A DNA stretch of 42,028 nt from positions 648,124-690,151 of the forward strand of contig NZ_NOLJ01000003.1 in the NCBI RefSeq assembly GCF_002246015.1, given 5' to 3'. Below are positions 25,214-32,575 of the stretch, in pieces. The DNA comes from Nostoc sp. 'Peltigera membranacea cyanobiont' 210A (lineage in GTDB: Bacteria; Cyanobacteriota; Cyanobacteriia; Cyanobacteriales; Nostocaceae). Position 1 is the stretch's first letter. Every line of letters begins with the position of its first letter. Below the pieces are notes generated by a model. That model worked only from the letters and a program-made list of their open reading frames with translations, ran no database searches and was not told the origin of the DNA. The position numbers were made by a program, and so were the translations under genes.

Positions 25214-26931
25214 ATCTTCGGTAAGCTAACTGTAACTTTAGTTCCTTGCCCCACTTCACTCGACAAGGCAATATTGCCACTATGTAACTCGACACAAGCT
25301 TTAGCGATCGCTAGCCCTAAGCCTGTACCAGGAATTGTGTCAACGTTACTTCCACGGCTGAAGGATTGAAACAAATTTTCTTGATCTGCCATCGGGATAC
25401 CAATTCCCCCATCTTTAATGTAAAAAATGGCTTCTGATTCTTTGCCAATCAGGTGGAATTCTACGCTACCCCCATCTGGAGAATACTTAATTGCATTGGA
25501 CATCAAGTTAATAAAAATTTGTTGCAAAAGCCCGCGATCGCCCCAAAATCCATGATGATTACCAGTAATTTTAAAAATCAATTCGTAGCGATCGCCTACT
25601 GTTTCTCGCTCTTGTTCTAAAAGGTCAGAAAAAAATTGCAGTAAATCGACTGAGATTGGTTGAAACTTGGGTTTTTCCAGTTCAAGTTGGTTAACCAGAA
25701 GCATATTATCCACAAGTTTGGACATATACCTGGCTTTCTGTTCAATGATTCCCAAGAACCGCTCTTGTTTGGACTCATCTAGTTGCTGGCTATGTTTTAC
25801 CAAAGTTGATGCCGCAGCCAGAATTGAAGTTAGCGGCGTTCGATACTCATGAGAAACCGTTGTAATTATTTGGGATTTAAATACATTGAGTTGCTTTTCT
25901 TTGGCAAGGGCTGCTTGAGTTTGGGCTAACAATTCCGCCTGTTGAATAGCGATCGCTAATTGCACTGATACTTCATTGAGCATTTCTGCATCATCAGTTT
26001 GCCAGTGTCGCTCCCCGGAATTATGGTGAGCAATCAATAAACCCCAAAGTTTGGGGGTTGGGTTCCCATTGTTGCTCAGATTAATCGGAACTACCAGATT
26101 TGCCTTAGTATTAAATTGCTCTTTTAGGCTGACACAATTACACAAGCCAAGCTCATAAATGTAAGGGATTGGTGATTGGTGATTGGGCACAAGAGGCAGA
26201 GGGGCAGGGTGCAGGGTGCAAGGGGGAGAATGAGTAATTAATTTACCTCTTTCTTCCCTCTGCTCCCTGCTCCCTGCTCCCTGCTCCCCTGCTTCTTCCC
26301 AATCCCCAACAACGCGATCGCACAATACAGTGCGGTATGACTCAACTGATGAGGCGACTATTTTACCATCTGTATCTGGGGCAAACTGATAAACCATCAC
26401 GCGATCGCACTTCAAAAGTTGCTGTACTTCGGCTACAGCCGTATTCAAAATTTGCTCTAGATTAAGAGACTGGCGAATTCGTAAAGCAGTCGTGGCAATT
26501 AGGCGTTGTCTCTCCTGAGTTTTGAGCAGTTGGGCTTGCAAGCAAGACTGCTTAATGGCGTTGCGGACTGCTAGTTGCAGCACATCCTGTGTAAGATTGT
26601 GCTTGACTAAGTAATCCAAAGCACCCCGTTTCATTACCTGCACAGCGATTTCTTCATCACCGCGCCCTGTCAACATAATCACGGGGACAGAAGTCTTAAA
26701 TATCTCCTGCTGGATGCGATCGAAAAGTTCTAACCCGCTCATATCAGGTAGGCAAAAATCCAGCAAAATGACATCGCAGCGTACTTTTCGGCACAAAGCA
26801 AGTCCTTCTTCTGCACAGTCTGCCTCCAAAATCTGGTAGGACTGGTGCGGATCTTTCAAAAGATATCGACGATAGATTTTCCGATCTGCCGCACAATCAT
26901 CGATGATAAGTAGCGTCCATGTGTCCAACAT
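25177..26931 (-). CDS. Hybrid sensor kinase REC-GAF-HisKA-HATPase
   Basis: This 584-residue cytoplasmic signalling protein begins with a receiver domain (LLIIDDCAADRKIYRRY, ILLDFCLPDMSGLE with the phosphoacceptor Asp, VIMLTGRGDEE, ALDYLVKHNL). A GAF domain follows (about 145-345: LLKCDRVMVYQF, LWGLLIAHHNSGERHW). The histidine kinase follows: VSHEYRTPLTSILAAAST with the phospho-His near residue 370, NLMSNAIKYSPDGG, KDGGIGIPM and GTGLGLAIAKACVELHSGN. The GAF domain is interrupted at about 208-258 by low-complexity residues (EEAGEQGAGSREQREERGK and others) encoded by intergenic-type repeats. No chromophore Cys is obvious in this GAF. Confidence 0.88.
   Translation of the reverse strand: MLDTWTLLIIDDCAADRKIYRRYLLKDPHQSYQILEADCAEEGLALCRKVRCDVILLDFCLPDMSGLELFDRIQQEIFKTSVPVIMLTGRGDEEIAVQVMKRGALDYLVKHNLTQDVLQLAVRNAIKQSCLQAQLLKTQERQRLIATTALRIRQSLNLEQILNTAVAEVQQLLKCDRVMVYQFAPDTDGKIVASSVESYRTVLCDRVVGDWEEAGEQGAGSREQREERGKLITHSPPCTLHPAPLPLVPNHQSPIPYIYELGLCNCVSLKEQFNTKANLVVPINLSNNGNPTPKLWGLLIAHHNSGERHWQTDDAEMLNEVSVQLAIAIQQAELLAQTQAALAKEKQLNVFKSQIITTVSHEYRTPLTSILAAASTLVKHSQQLDESKQERFLGIIEQKARYMSKLVDNMLLVNQLELEKPKFQPISVDLLQFFSDLLEQERETVGDRYELIFKITGNHHGFWGDRGLLQQIFINLMSNAIKYSPDGGSVEFHLIGKESEAIFYIKDGGIGIPMADQENLFQSFSRGSNVDTIPGTGLGLAIAKACVELHSGNIALSSEVGQGTKVTVSLPKICPTGQLSPSST
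26161..26305. repeat. In-frame repeat cluster inside the hybrid kinase GAF domain
   Basis: GATTGGT heptamers (26167-26187), a GCAGGGTGCAGGGTGCA stretch and CTCCCTG heptamers (26263-26290) follow each other and stay open in the kinase frame. The same kind of sequence is otherwise intergenic in such genomes. It adds roughly 50 codons to the GAF domain. Confidence 0.8.
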
Positions 26932-27201
26932 AAGGTTATGAGGATCAGGGAGCCATATAGATCCCTTTTATCCAGATTGTGTTTTCTTGCATAATTCTAA
27001 AAATAATATAAAATAAGTGTAAATAAAATCTAAATTCTTTAGTAATCCTAAAGAAACACCAAATAGGAAAATGGGGAAAAGGAATCTAACAGAGACAAAC
27101 AGACACAGTGACTCAAAGAGGAAAATGTCTCTGTGTCCTCTGAGCCGTCTCCTTTATTATCGTTTTTCCCCTACTGCCTCATCAACAAAATAATAAACAA
27201 A
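26932..27201. other. Intergenic gap with dispersed repeat
   Basis: No gene is seen. An AT-rich left part, probably promoter of the hybrid kinase, is followed by a repeat with CAGAGACAAACAGACACAG at about 27090 and CTCTGTGTCCTCTGAG near 27131, which can pair in part. The latter motif also occurs inside the GH38 gene at about 11444. Confidence 0.5.
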
Positions 27202-27675
27202 TTAATCCAACACAGGCGGCGTATTGGCATCCAGCCAGTAATCTACAAATGCCTGGATCGTCTTTTTTAGTTCCAGAGCATCCATCGGTTTTACCAGATA
27301 TCCATTTGCGCCCTTTTGGTAGCACAATTCAATATCCTTGGGGTTAGATGATGTGGTAAAAACAACGATGGGAATTCCTTTGAAACTCTTGTCTTGCTTG
27401 AGCCGATCTAAAATGTCACGCCCATCAATACCTGGCAAATTGAGATCGAGCAAGATTACAGAGGGTCGTAATGCTACTTTTGAGTTAAGTAGGTCTTCGC
27501 CTTTAGCGTAGGCATCGTTCCCCAGTTGATAGAGAAACTCTAAAACCTCATCCCCATTAGTACAACGGTGTATAGGATTCTGGACTGACATACGTCGCAT
27601 CAGACGTTGCAGCATCCGAAAATCTTCATTGCTGTCCTCAACAACGAGCAGCGGTTCATGAAGTTTTTTTGTCAT
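27202..27675 (-). CDS. Rcp1-like single-domain response regulator
   Basis: This 157-residue stand-alone receiver has the acidic pair in VVEDSNEDFRML, phosphoacceptor Asp in ILLDLNLPGIDGRD, Thr/Ser switch in VVFTTSSNPKD and Lys in GANGYLVKPMDALEL. The inserted segment between helix 2 and strand 3 (EFLYQLGNDAYAKGEDLLNS) is typical of the Rcp1 family, partners of Cph1-like phytochromes. It starts 52 bases after the phytochrome gene on the same strand, so the two form a sensor-regulator operon. It has no output domain. Confidence 0.9.
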   Translation of the reverse strand: MTKKLHEPLLVVEDSNEDFRMLQRLMRRMSVQNPIHRCTNGDEVLEFLYQLGNDAYAKGEDLLNSKVALRPSVILLDLNLPGIDGRDILDRLKQDKSFKGIPIVVFTTSSNPKDIELCYQKGANGYLVKPMDALELKKTIQAFVDYWLDANTPPVLD

Positions 27676-27727
27676 TCGCGATCTTAAAAGAGCTTAACAA
27701 AAATACATATTTAGCCACTATCTTAAA

Positions 27728-30058
27728 CTATTCCAGCGTAAAATAGAACATTGAGCCAACGCCTACAGTAGATTTCACCCAAATTTTACCGTTATGAAGC
27801 TCAACAATCTTCTTAACAATAGCTAGTCCCGCACCTGCTCCTCCACCGTATTTTTCCTGGGAGTGGAGCCGCTTAAATAATCTAAAGATAGTTTCTAGGT
27901 GATGGTGTGGAATTCCAATACCGTTATCTCGTATATAAAAGATTGGGGATTCGGGATTGGGGATTGGGGATTGGGGATTAGCGGCAATGGGGATTAGGTT
28001 AAGAAAACTCTTTCCTAGTCGCCAGTCCCTAGTCGCCAGTCCCTCATCTAAATAGCCAATCTCAACCCATTGCTCCGCTTTATCGTTGTATTTGAACGCA
28101 TTACCAAGCAGATTACTGAAGACTTCATTAACCAGCACTCGATCGCACAAAACTGTTGGTAAAGGCCGAGGAATGCGGATATCCACAAGCCCAGAGTCTT
28201 GACGACTAGCACGAAAAACGTCAATTACTTGCTTGAGCAATTTGTTGAGGTCAGTTGCTTGCAAGCGCAGTTGTGCTTGTCCTAACTGCGATAACCGCAG
28301 CAGAGCATTAATCAGAGTTTCCATGCGTACAGACAAGGCCACTACTGTTTGCAAACACTCAATTCCATCATCATCTAATACTTGGGCATAGTCTTCTAGC
28401 AACACTGTCGAGAAGTTATAAATGCCCCGCAAAGGTTCCTTGAGGTCATGAGAAGCGGCGTAGGCAAAGGATGCTAGTTCTTGGTTGCTGCGCTCTAACT
28501 CCAAGTTGATTTTAGCTAATTCATCCGCTTTCGAGAGTACAATACCAACGATCGCATTCCTCAAAGCGATCGCACTGTCAAGTTCGCAAGGTTTCCAAGG
28601 TAGAGAAGTTAATCTAACAGTTTCTTGCCATTGTTCAAAGGATTTTCGGGGAGACAGGGTATAGCTACCATCTGCCTGTGCTTGCATGGATTCCTGGGGA
28701 TTTCCTGCCCAGTGTACCGTTTGGATAACTTCCGGGCGAAACCATAGGATGTAATAGCGCCGAATTTTAGAAATTCGCAGTAGCAACAAGCCACTAGCAG
28801 TATCTTTAAATATCAGCGCCTCTGAGTTAAGCTTCGGCAGAGAATCGGTAGAAAACAGGTTGTCACTAACTTGGGTATCTGCCCATTCAATGAGTGCCTG
28901 AACTTCATGAATATTCGGTGTTGTTCCCACAAGGGTAATTTCATTATCCAGACAAACCGCCGCTCCTGAAGCACTCACAAGATCGAGCAAGCGAATTTCC
29001 GGTTTGATTAGGGCATCGATAAAATTGTCTGCTTGGGAAATAGATTCTAGAAACTCAGACTGTAGCGATTTGAGTTTTACTTTATAATCCCATTCCGAGT
29101 AACTAATTTTGTGCGCTAACTCTGAAGAAACAATCTGTCCCAAAAATTCGCACATCTTGAGGACTTCGTAAGAAACATACTTTGGTGTTTGATGGTGACA
29201 GGATATTAATCCCCAAAGCTTCTGCTCTTGAATAAGTGAAATCACCAAAAGAGCCTTCACTCCCATATTTTGATGATATTCAGTACAACACCGATCAAAA
29301 CTCCGTAGCAGACAGTAGCTTAAGTCAAGATGTTGATGTGTTGTCGGATTTTCTGTTGGAACTAGTTTGATCGGTTCGGCAGTTAAATCGGGGAGAAATC
29401 GGAGAAAGCAGCGCGTGTATAACTCCCTAGCCTGCGCTGGAATGTCTGTAGCGGGATAGTGGAGTCCTAAATAAGGTGATAAATCTTCCCGTTTAACTTC
29501 TGCAACAACAGAACCCGCTTCTGACTCGTCAAATTGATAGACCATCACCCGATCGAAACCGATGATTTTTTGGACTTCTTCAGCTACTGAATGCAAAAAT
29601 TCTACCAGATTGGATGTGCTTTGCATTTTAGCGATCGCTTCACCCGCCAAACTATGAAAGCCCAAGAAACTCAACTCAGATTCTGAATTGGTCGGTTCTA
29701 ACTCCAGAATCACAGTTTCTTCTATACGATGAGCAATAGCATCAAAGTATCTTTCCCCATTTAAAGTACTAATTAATACTTTAAACGCATTAGCACTGCC
29801 AATTTTTTTCACCAAGCACTGCTTGACAATTTCCACTTGCCGAGGGTCAAGTAAATAGCTCAAAGATTCTCCGAGCAAATCTTCTGGCTCTTTGCCCAAA
29901 TAGACTTGGGTATTGTTGCTAACTTGCAGTATCTCTAGCTGAGTACTGAGTGCCAGGAGAACGCCATGAGGTTGAATCGAGCCAGGTATATGAATCGGTT
30001 TGCGATCGTGGTTAGTCAGGGCATTAGCTTGGGCTGTAGTATATTCAGGCTGGCTCAT
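27728..30058 (-). CDS. Cph1-like phytochrome histidine kinase (PAS-GAF-PHY-HK)
   Basis: This 776-residue red/far-red light sensor kinase has a PAS-like knot region (KPIHIPGSIQPHGVLLAL), GAF (about 150-315), PHY (PRKSFEQWQETV tongue, WFRPE), HisKA (AASHDLKEPLRGIYNFS) and HATPase (DNGIGIPHHHLETIFRLFKR, GAGAGLAIVKKIVELHNGK). The conserved Asp in HYPATDIPA is D205, and Cys257 matches Cph1 Cys259. The next residue is Cys258 where Cph1 has His260 (LLRSFDRCCTEY). The N-terminal biliverdin-Cys position is His17, so the GAF Cys should hold the bilin. The ATP domain carries a repeat insertion. ATG 30058 is chosen over an upstream TTG at 30097. Confidence 0.9.
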   Translation of the reverse strand: MSQPEYTTAQANALTNHDRKPIHIPGSIQPHGVLLALSTQLEILQVSNNTQVYLGKEPEDLLGESLSYLLDPRQVEIVKQCLVKKIGSANAFKVLISTLNGERYFDAIAHRIEETVILELEPTNSESELSFLGFHSLAGEAIAKMQSTSNLVEFLHSVAEEVQKIIGFDRVMVYQFDESEAGSVVAEVKREDLSPYLGLHYPATDIPAQARELYTRCFLRFLPDLTAEPIKLVPTENPTTHQHLDLSYCLLRSFDRCCTEYHQNMGVKALLVISLIQEQKLWGLISCHHQTPKYVSYEVLKMCEFLGQIVSSELAHKISYSEWDYKVKLKSLQSEFLESISQADNFIDALIKPEIRLLDLVSASGAAVCLDNEITLVGTTPNIHEVQALIEWADTQVSDNLFSTDSLPKLNSEALIFKDTASGLLLLRISKIRRYYILWFRPEVIQTVHWAGNPQESMQAQADGSYTLSPRKSFEQWQETVRLTSLPWKPCELDSAIALRNAIVGIVLSKADELAKINLELERSNQELASFAYAASHDLKEPLRGIYNFSTVLLEDYAQVLDDDGIECLQTVVALSVRMETLINALLRLSQLGQAQLRLQATDLNKLLKQVIDVFRASRQDSGLVDIRIPRPLPTVLCDRVLVNEVFSNLLGNAFKYNDKAEQWVEIGYLDEGLATRDWRLGKSFLNLIPIAANPQSPIPNPESPIFYIRDNGIGIPHHHLETIFRLFKRLHSQEKYGGGAGAGLAIVKKIVELHNGKIWVKSTVGVGSMFYFTLE
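27941..28048. repeat. In-frame heptamer repeat inside the phytochrome kinase domain
   Basis: Five GATTGGG-type heptamers (27941-27975, one variant GATTCGG) plus a partial unit, then GTCGCCAGTCCCTA repeated near 28019. On the coding strand they add about 30 residues, including NPQSPIPNPESPI and ATRDWRLGKSF, just before the DNGIGIP motif. Confidence 0.85.
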
Positions 30059-30326
30059 AACTGAACTTATGTAAAGCTGACTTTTACAATAACGCAATTA
30101 AATGTCATATTTCTTTAAAGTATATGTCCTGAAGTATGAATGCGATCGCATCTCATCTGTGTTTGTTACGGTTTTTACAGTAACTAAGGTAAGTGCAAAT
30201 AATTAGAAGATGGTGTAGGGTTTATTACGGCTTCCATAACGCACCGAAAATCTGAAGTAGCCTATATCTAACTTTTACTTAAGAGACTGGCTGTAAAAAA
30301 ACATTTTGAGAAGTAATAGCGGTATT

Positions 30327-31526
30327 TTAAGTATCTGTAGGTTCATGAGTTAATAGAGATACATATTTTCCTGTATAACCGAGAACTTTTAGTATAATTC
30401 TCATTAATAAATCGTAGTATTTATTAAAAATATCTATTTTATCGTAAATATCAAAATCAGGGATCTCTCCTTGATGAAATAGTGGATTACGAATAGATTC
30501 TCTTAAAGTATCTTTCGTCATCTCACTTGGAATAAATCGTAGATAAGAATTTACTTGATTTAACTTTTTTTGAATATTATCTCCAATTTTATCCCTTGCT
30601 AAACCTTTAGACATCAAGTATTTAAGCAAGGGATATTCGTAAGCCATAAGCATTGTAGCCAGTTTCAAATTGATATGTTTTGTTTGATTTATTTCTGCTA
30701 TAAAGATAATAATTATATCTATACATATTTCATTTTGGTAAGCTTTATAATTTTGATAAATTTCATTAAAAGCATTAGGGATACCTTGTGAAATTTGAAT
30801 ATTATCAATGATGCCTTTTGTGTGAAAAGATTGTTTATTAGTATTTTCTATTAAAATTTGACTTACTATATCTTCAGAAATATATTCAATTATAGGGACA
30901 AAATTTAAATTGGCGCTAAGTAGACTTACAAAAAAACTTATTGATGTAATTTCAGCTTTAACGTTATCTATATCCTCACCTTCTTTCACTGGAACTTCTA
31001 TAATTGAGAGCAAAGCATTATCAATTCTTTTTATCTCAAGAAGTTCGATAATATTTTTACTAGTTTGTAACATTTTAAATTGTATTTCTTTATTATCAGC
31101 TTTAGCAGCGAAACTACGATTGGAAAAACTAAAATTACTAAAATATCCTCTAACTAAACTAAAAATGATAGGCGTTTTACATTTTAACTTCAAAAGTATA
31201 GAACTTGGGATGCAAAAGTAGGTGATCAATACCGAATTTTCCTGGAAAAAAGTTGTTATTTTTTGAATTACAATATCTTTTGAAATTATTTTCCAAACTT
31301 CATCATCACACATACCAGATATATATTGAATTTGAGAGATTTGGAATGTACAATCCGTAATTGTATTGCTATGCAATACAAAAATTATATTCCCAGAAAC
31401 ATCTACACACAATTCCCAAAAATAATTTTTTTCTTCGTTTGATACGCATTTTCCAGATTTATATGGAATTCGAGAGTATTCATAAATATCACCTAATCTG
31501 TTTGCAAAGTAATCTTTTCCAAGCAT
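30327..31526 (-). CDS. AT-rich protein with a C-terminal HEPN-like domain
   Basis: This 399-residue protein (ATG 31526; a TTG at 31568 would add 14) is much richer in A+T than its neighbours, with many Ile, Asn and Lys codons. The N-terminal 300 residues are not recognisable (LGDIYEYSRIPYKSGKC, FSLVRGYFSNFSFSNRSFAA). The C-terminal 130 residues are helical and contain SIRNPLFHQGE, an R(N)xxxH pattern, followed by YDLLMRIILKVLGYTGKYVS; this resembles ApeA-like HEPN domains of antiviral and stress RNases. The HEPN call is inference from a short motif. It lies 258 bases from mazE and reads away from it. Composition suggests horizontal acquisition. Confidence 0.6.
   Translation of the reverse strand: MLGKDYFANRLGDIYEYSRIPYKSGKCVSNEEKNYFWELCVDVSGNIIFVLHSNTITDCTFQISQIQYISGMCDDEVWKIISKDIVIQKITTFFQENSVLITYFCIPSSILLKLKCKTPIIFSLVRGYFSNFSFSNRSFAAKADNKEIQFKMLQTSKNIIELLEIKRIDNALLSIIEVPVKEGEDIDNVKAEITSISFFVSLLSANLNFVPIIEYISEDIVSQILIENTNKQSFHTKGIIDNIQISQGIPNAFNEIYQNYKAYQNEICIDIIIIFIAEINQTKHINLKLATMLMAYEYPLLKYLMSKGLARDKIGDNIQKKLNQVNSYLRFIPSEMTKDTLRESIRNPLFHQGEIPDFDIYDKIDIFNKYYDLLMRIILKVLGYTGKYVSLLTHEPTDT
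30474..30491 (-). other. HEPN-like RNxxxH motif codons
   Basis: These six codons encode RNPLFH within the AT-rich gene at 30327-31526. In HEPN ribonucleases the R(N/D)xxxH motif is the catalytic signature; the surrounding ESIRNPLFHQGEI and following helix fit that pattern. Confidence 0.45.
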
Positions 31527-31784
31527 AATATTTATTACAACTACAACTAGAATATTAGATGAATACAATAATCAAATAAAATTCTAACCTAAGTTTATAC
31601 CAGTAATTACCACACCATCTTGGGAATGTACTTATAGATGCTTGTTTGTGGCTTTTTTGTAAGTCACTTACAGTTTATGGTATATTCAAAGTAGATACGT
31701 AAAATAGTCCGAAATAGGTGCGTCAAGCTCCGAAAGTTTTATGTTTGGGTGTGAAATTCTCTAAAAAAGCATTTTGAGGTAGTT

Positions 31785-32027
31785 ATGACTACAGTTGTTA
31801 CGAAGTGGGGAAACAGTCTAGCTATTCGACTTCCGAAAGCTTTGGCTGAACAAGTTAATGTCAAAGAGGGGACAGACATAACTTTCAGCATTTCAGGCAA
31901 TAGTATTGTGATCACGCCGCAGCAGCGAAAAAGATATACGCTTGATGAATTATTGGAAGGTATGACTCCAGATAATTTCCATTCTGAAATAGATACTGGA
32001 TCTGCTGTAGGGAATGAAGTTTGGTAG
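31785..32027 (+). CDS. mazE: MazE-type AbrB-fold antitoxin
   Basis: This 80-residue antitoxin starts with the SpoVT/AbrB swapped-hairpin domain: TTVVTKWGNSLAIRLPKALA and VNVKEGTDITFSISGNSIVI. The disordered acidic tail (YTLDELLEGMTPDNFHSEID) should wrap the toxin. Start ATG follows TTTTGAGGTAGTT, a reasonable ribosome-binding site. The stop overlaps the TTG start of mazF by seven bases, typical of translational coupling. It probably represses its own promoter. Confidence 0.88.
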   Translation: MTTVVTKWGNSLAIRLPKALAEQVNVKEGTDITFSISGNSIVITPQQRKRYTLDELLEGMTPDNFHSEIDTGSAVGNEVW

Positions 32028-32464
32028 TTAAACCATACATTCCAGATAGAGGTGATATTGTCAAGTTAGACTGCGGAACTACAAAGCAAATTACAGCTGA
32101 TTCGATCCGACGTGTATTAGCCCTGAGAACATCAGGAATGTCATTTGAAGATATTGCTGAAACCCTTAATGCTGAACTAAAACCTCAAGGGCGTGAGCAG
32201 ATGGGCTATCGTCCTTTTTTAGTTATGTCACCATTAAAATACAATCAAATGGCTTCTATAGTTCTAATTTTTCCAATTACTAATCAAAAAAAAGGTCTTA
32301 ACTTTGAGGTTCCGCTTCCTGACGGAATGATAACCAGTGGGGTGGTGCTAGCCGATCAGATCAAATCACTAGACTGGAAAGTTAGAAAAGTTTTGTTTGT
32401 AGAGAAAGTTGAACAGGAGTTAATTGAAGAAGTGCAAGCAAGAATTGAGCCTCTAATTTTATAA
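32021..32464 (+). CDS. mazF: MazF/PemK endoribonuclease toxin with internal insertion
   Basis: This 147-residue protein is a MazF-type toxin. The family blocks are PYIPDRGDIVKLD at the start, QGREQMGYRPFLVMSPLKYN, VLIFPITNQKKGL and GVVLADQIKSLDWKVRKV. MazF is normally about 112 residues with VDFDPxxGxEQxGxRP uninterrupted. Here about 35 residues, C18-L53, stand between KLD and KPQGREQ. They read QITADSIRRVLALRTSGMSF and then EDIAETLNAEL, which looks helical and like a helix-turn-helix of recombinases. The insertion falls in the first loop, near the RNA-binding cleft. The other active-site elements (RGD, RP, SP) remain. Confidence 0.82.
   Translation: MVVKPYIPDRGDIVKLDCGTTKQITADSIRRVLALRTSGMSFEDIAETLNAELKPQGREQMGYRPFLVMSPLKYNQMASIVLIFPITNQKKGLNFEVPLPDGMITSGVVLADQIKSLDWKVRKVLFVEKVEQELIEEVQARIEPLIL
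32072..32179 (+). other. HTH-like insertion coding region within mazF
   Basis: These 36 codons replace the two or three residues normally found between VDF and the P..G.EQ motif. No direct repeats or repeat-family sequence were seen at the edges, and the A+T content is like that of the rest of the gene, so the origin of the insertion is not obvious. Confidence 0.6.
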
Positions 32465-32480
32465 AGAGGTAAATAAACTC

Positions 32481-32506
32481 TACAGACGTAATTAATTACG
32501 TCTGTA
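32481..32506. terminator. 26-bp perfect palindrome between convergent genes
   Basis: The half-site TACAGACGTAATT is followed directly by its inverse. It begins 16 bases after the mazF stop and lies between mazF and the convergent hydrolase gene. With an AT-rich centre it could act as a shared bidirectional transcription end or a protein-binding site. Confidence 0.45.
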
Positions 32507-32575
32507 CAAATCAAATAAAAATCATCACGTGCAGCAATGCAACACCAATATCCAACATCCAAAATCCGAAGCTGA

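Noticed and set aside
30910..31221. 103-residue plus-strand frame opposite the HEPN-like gene
   Set aside because: Antisense to a longer, better-supported frame; Leu/Ser/Lys-rich pattern is a mirror of AT-rich coding DNA.
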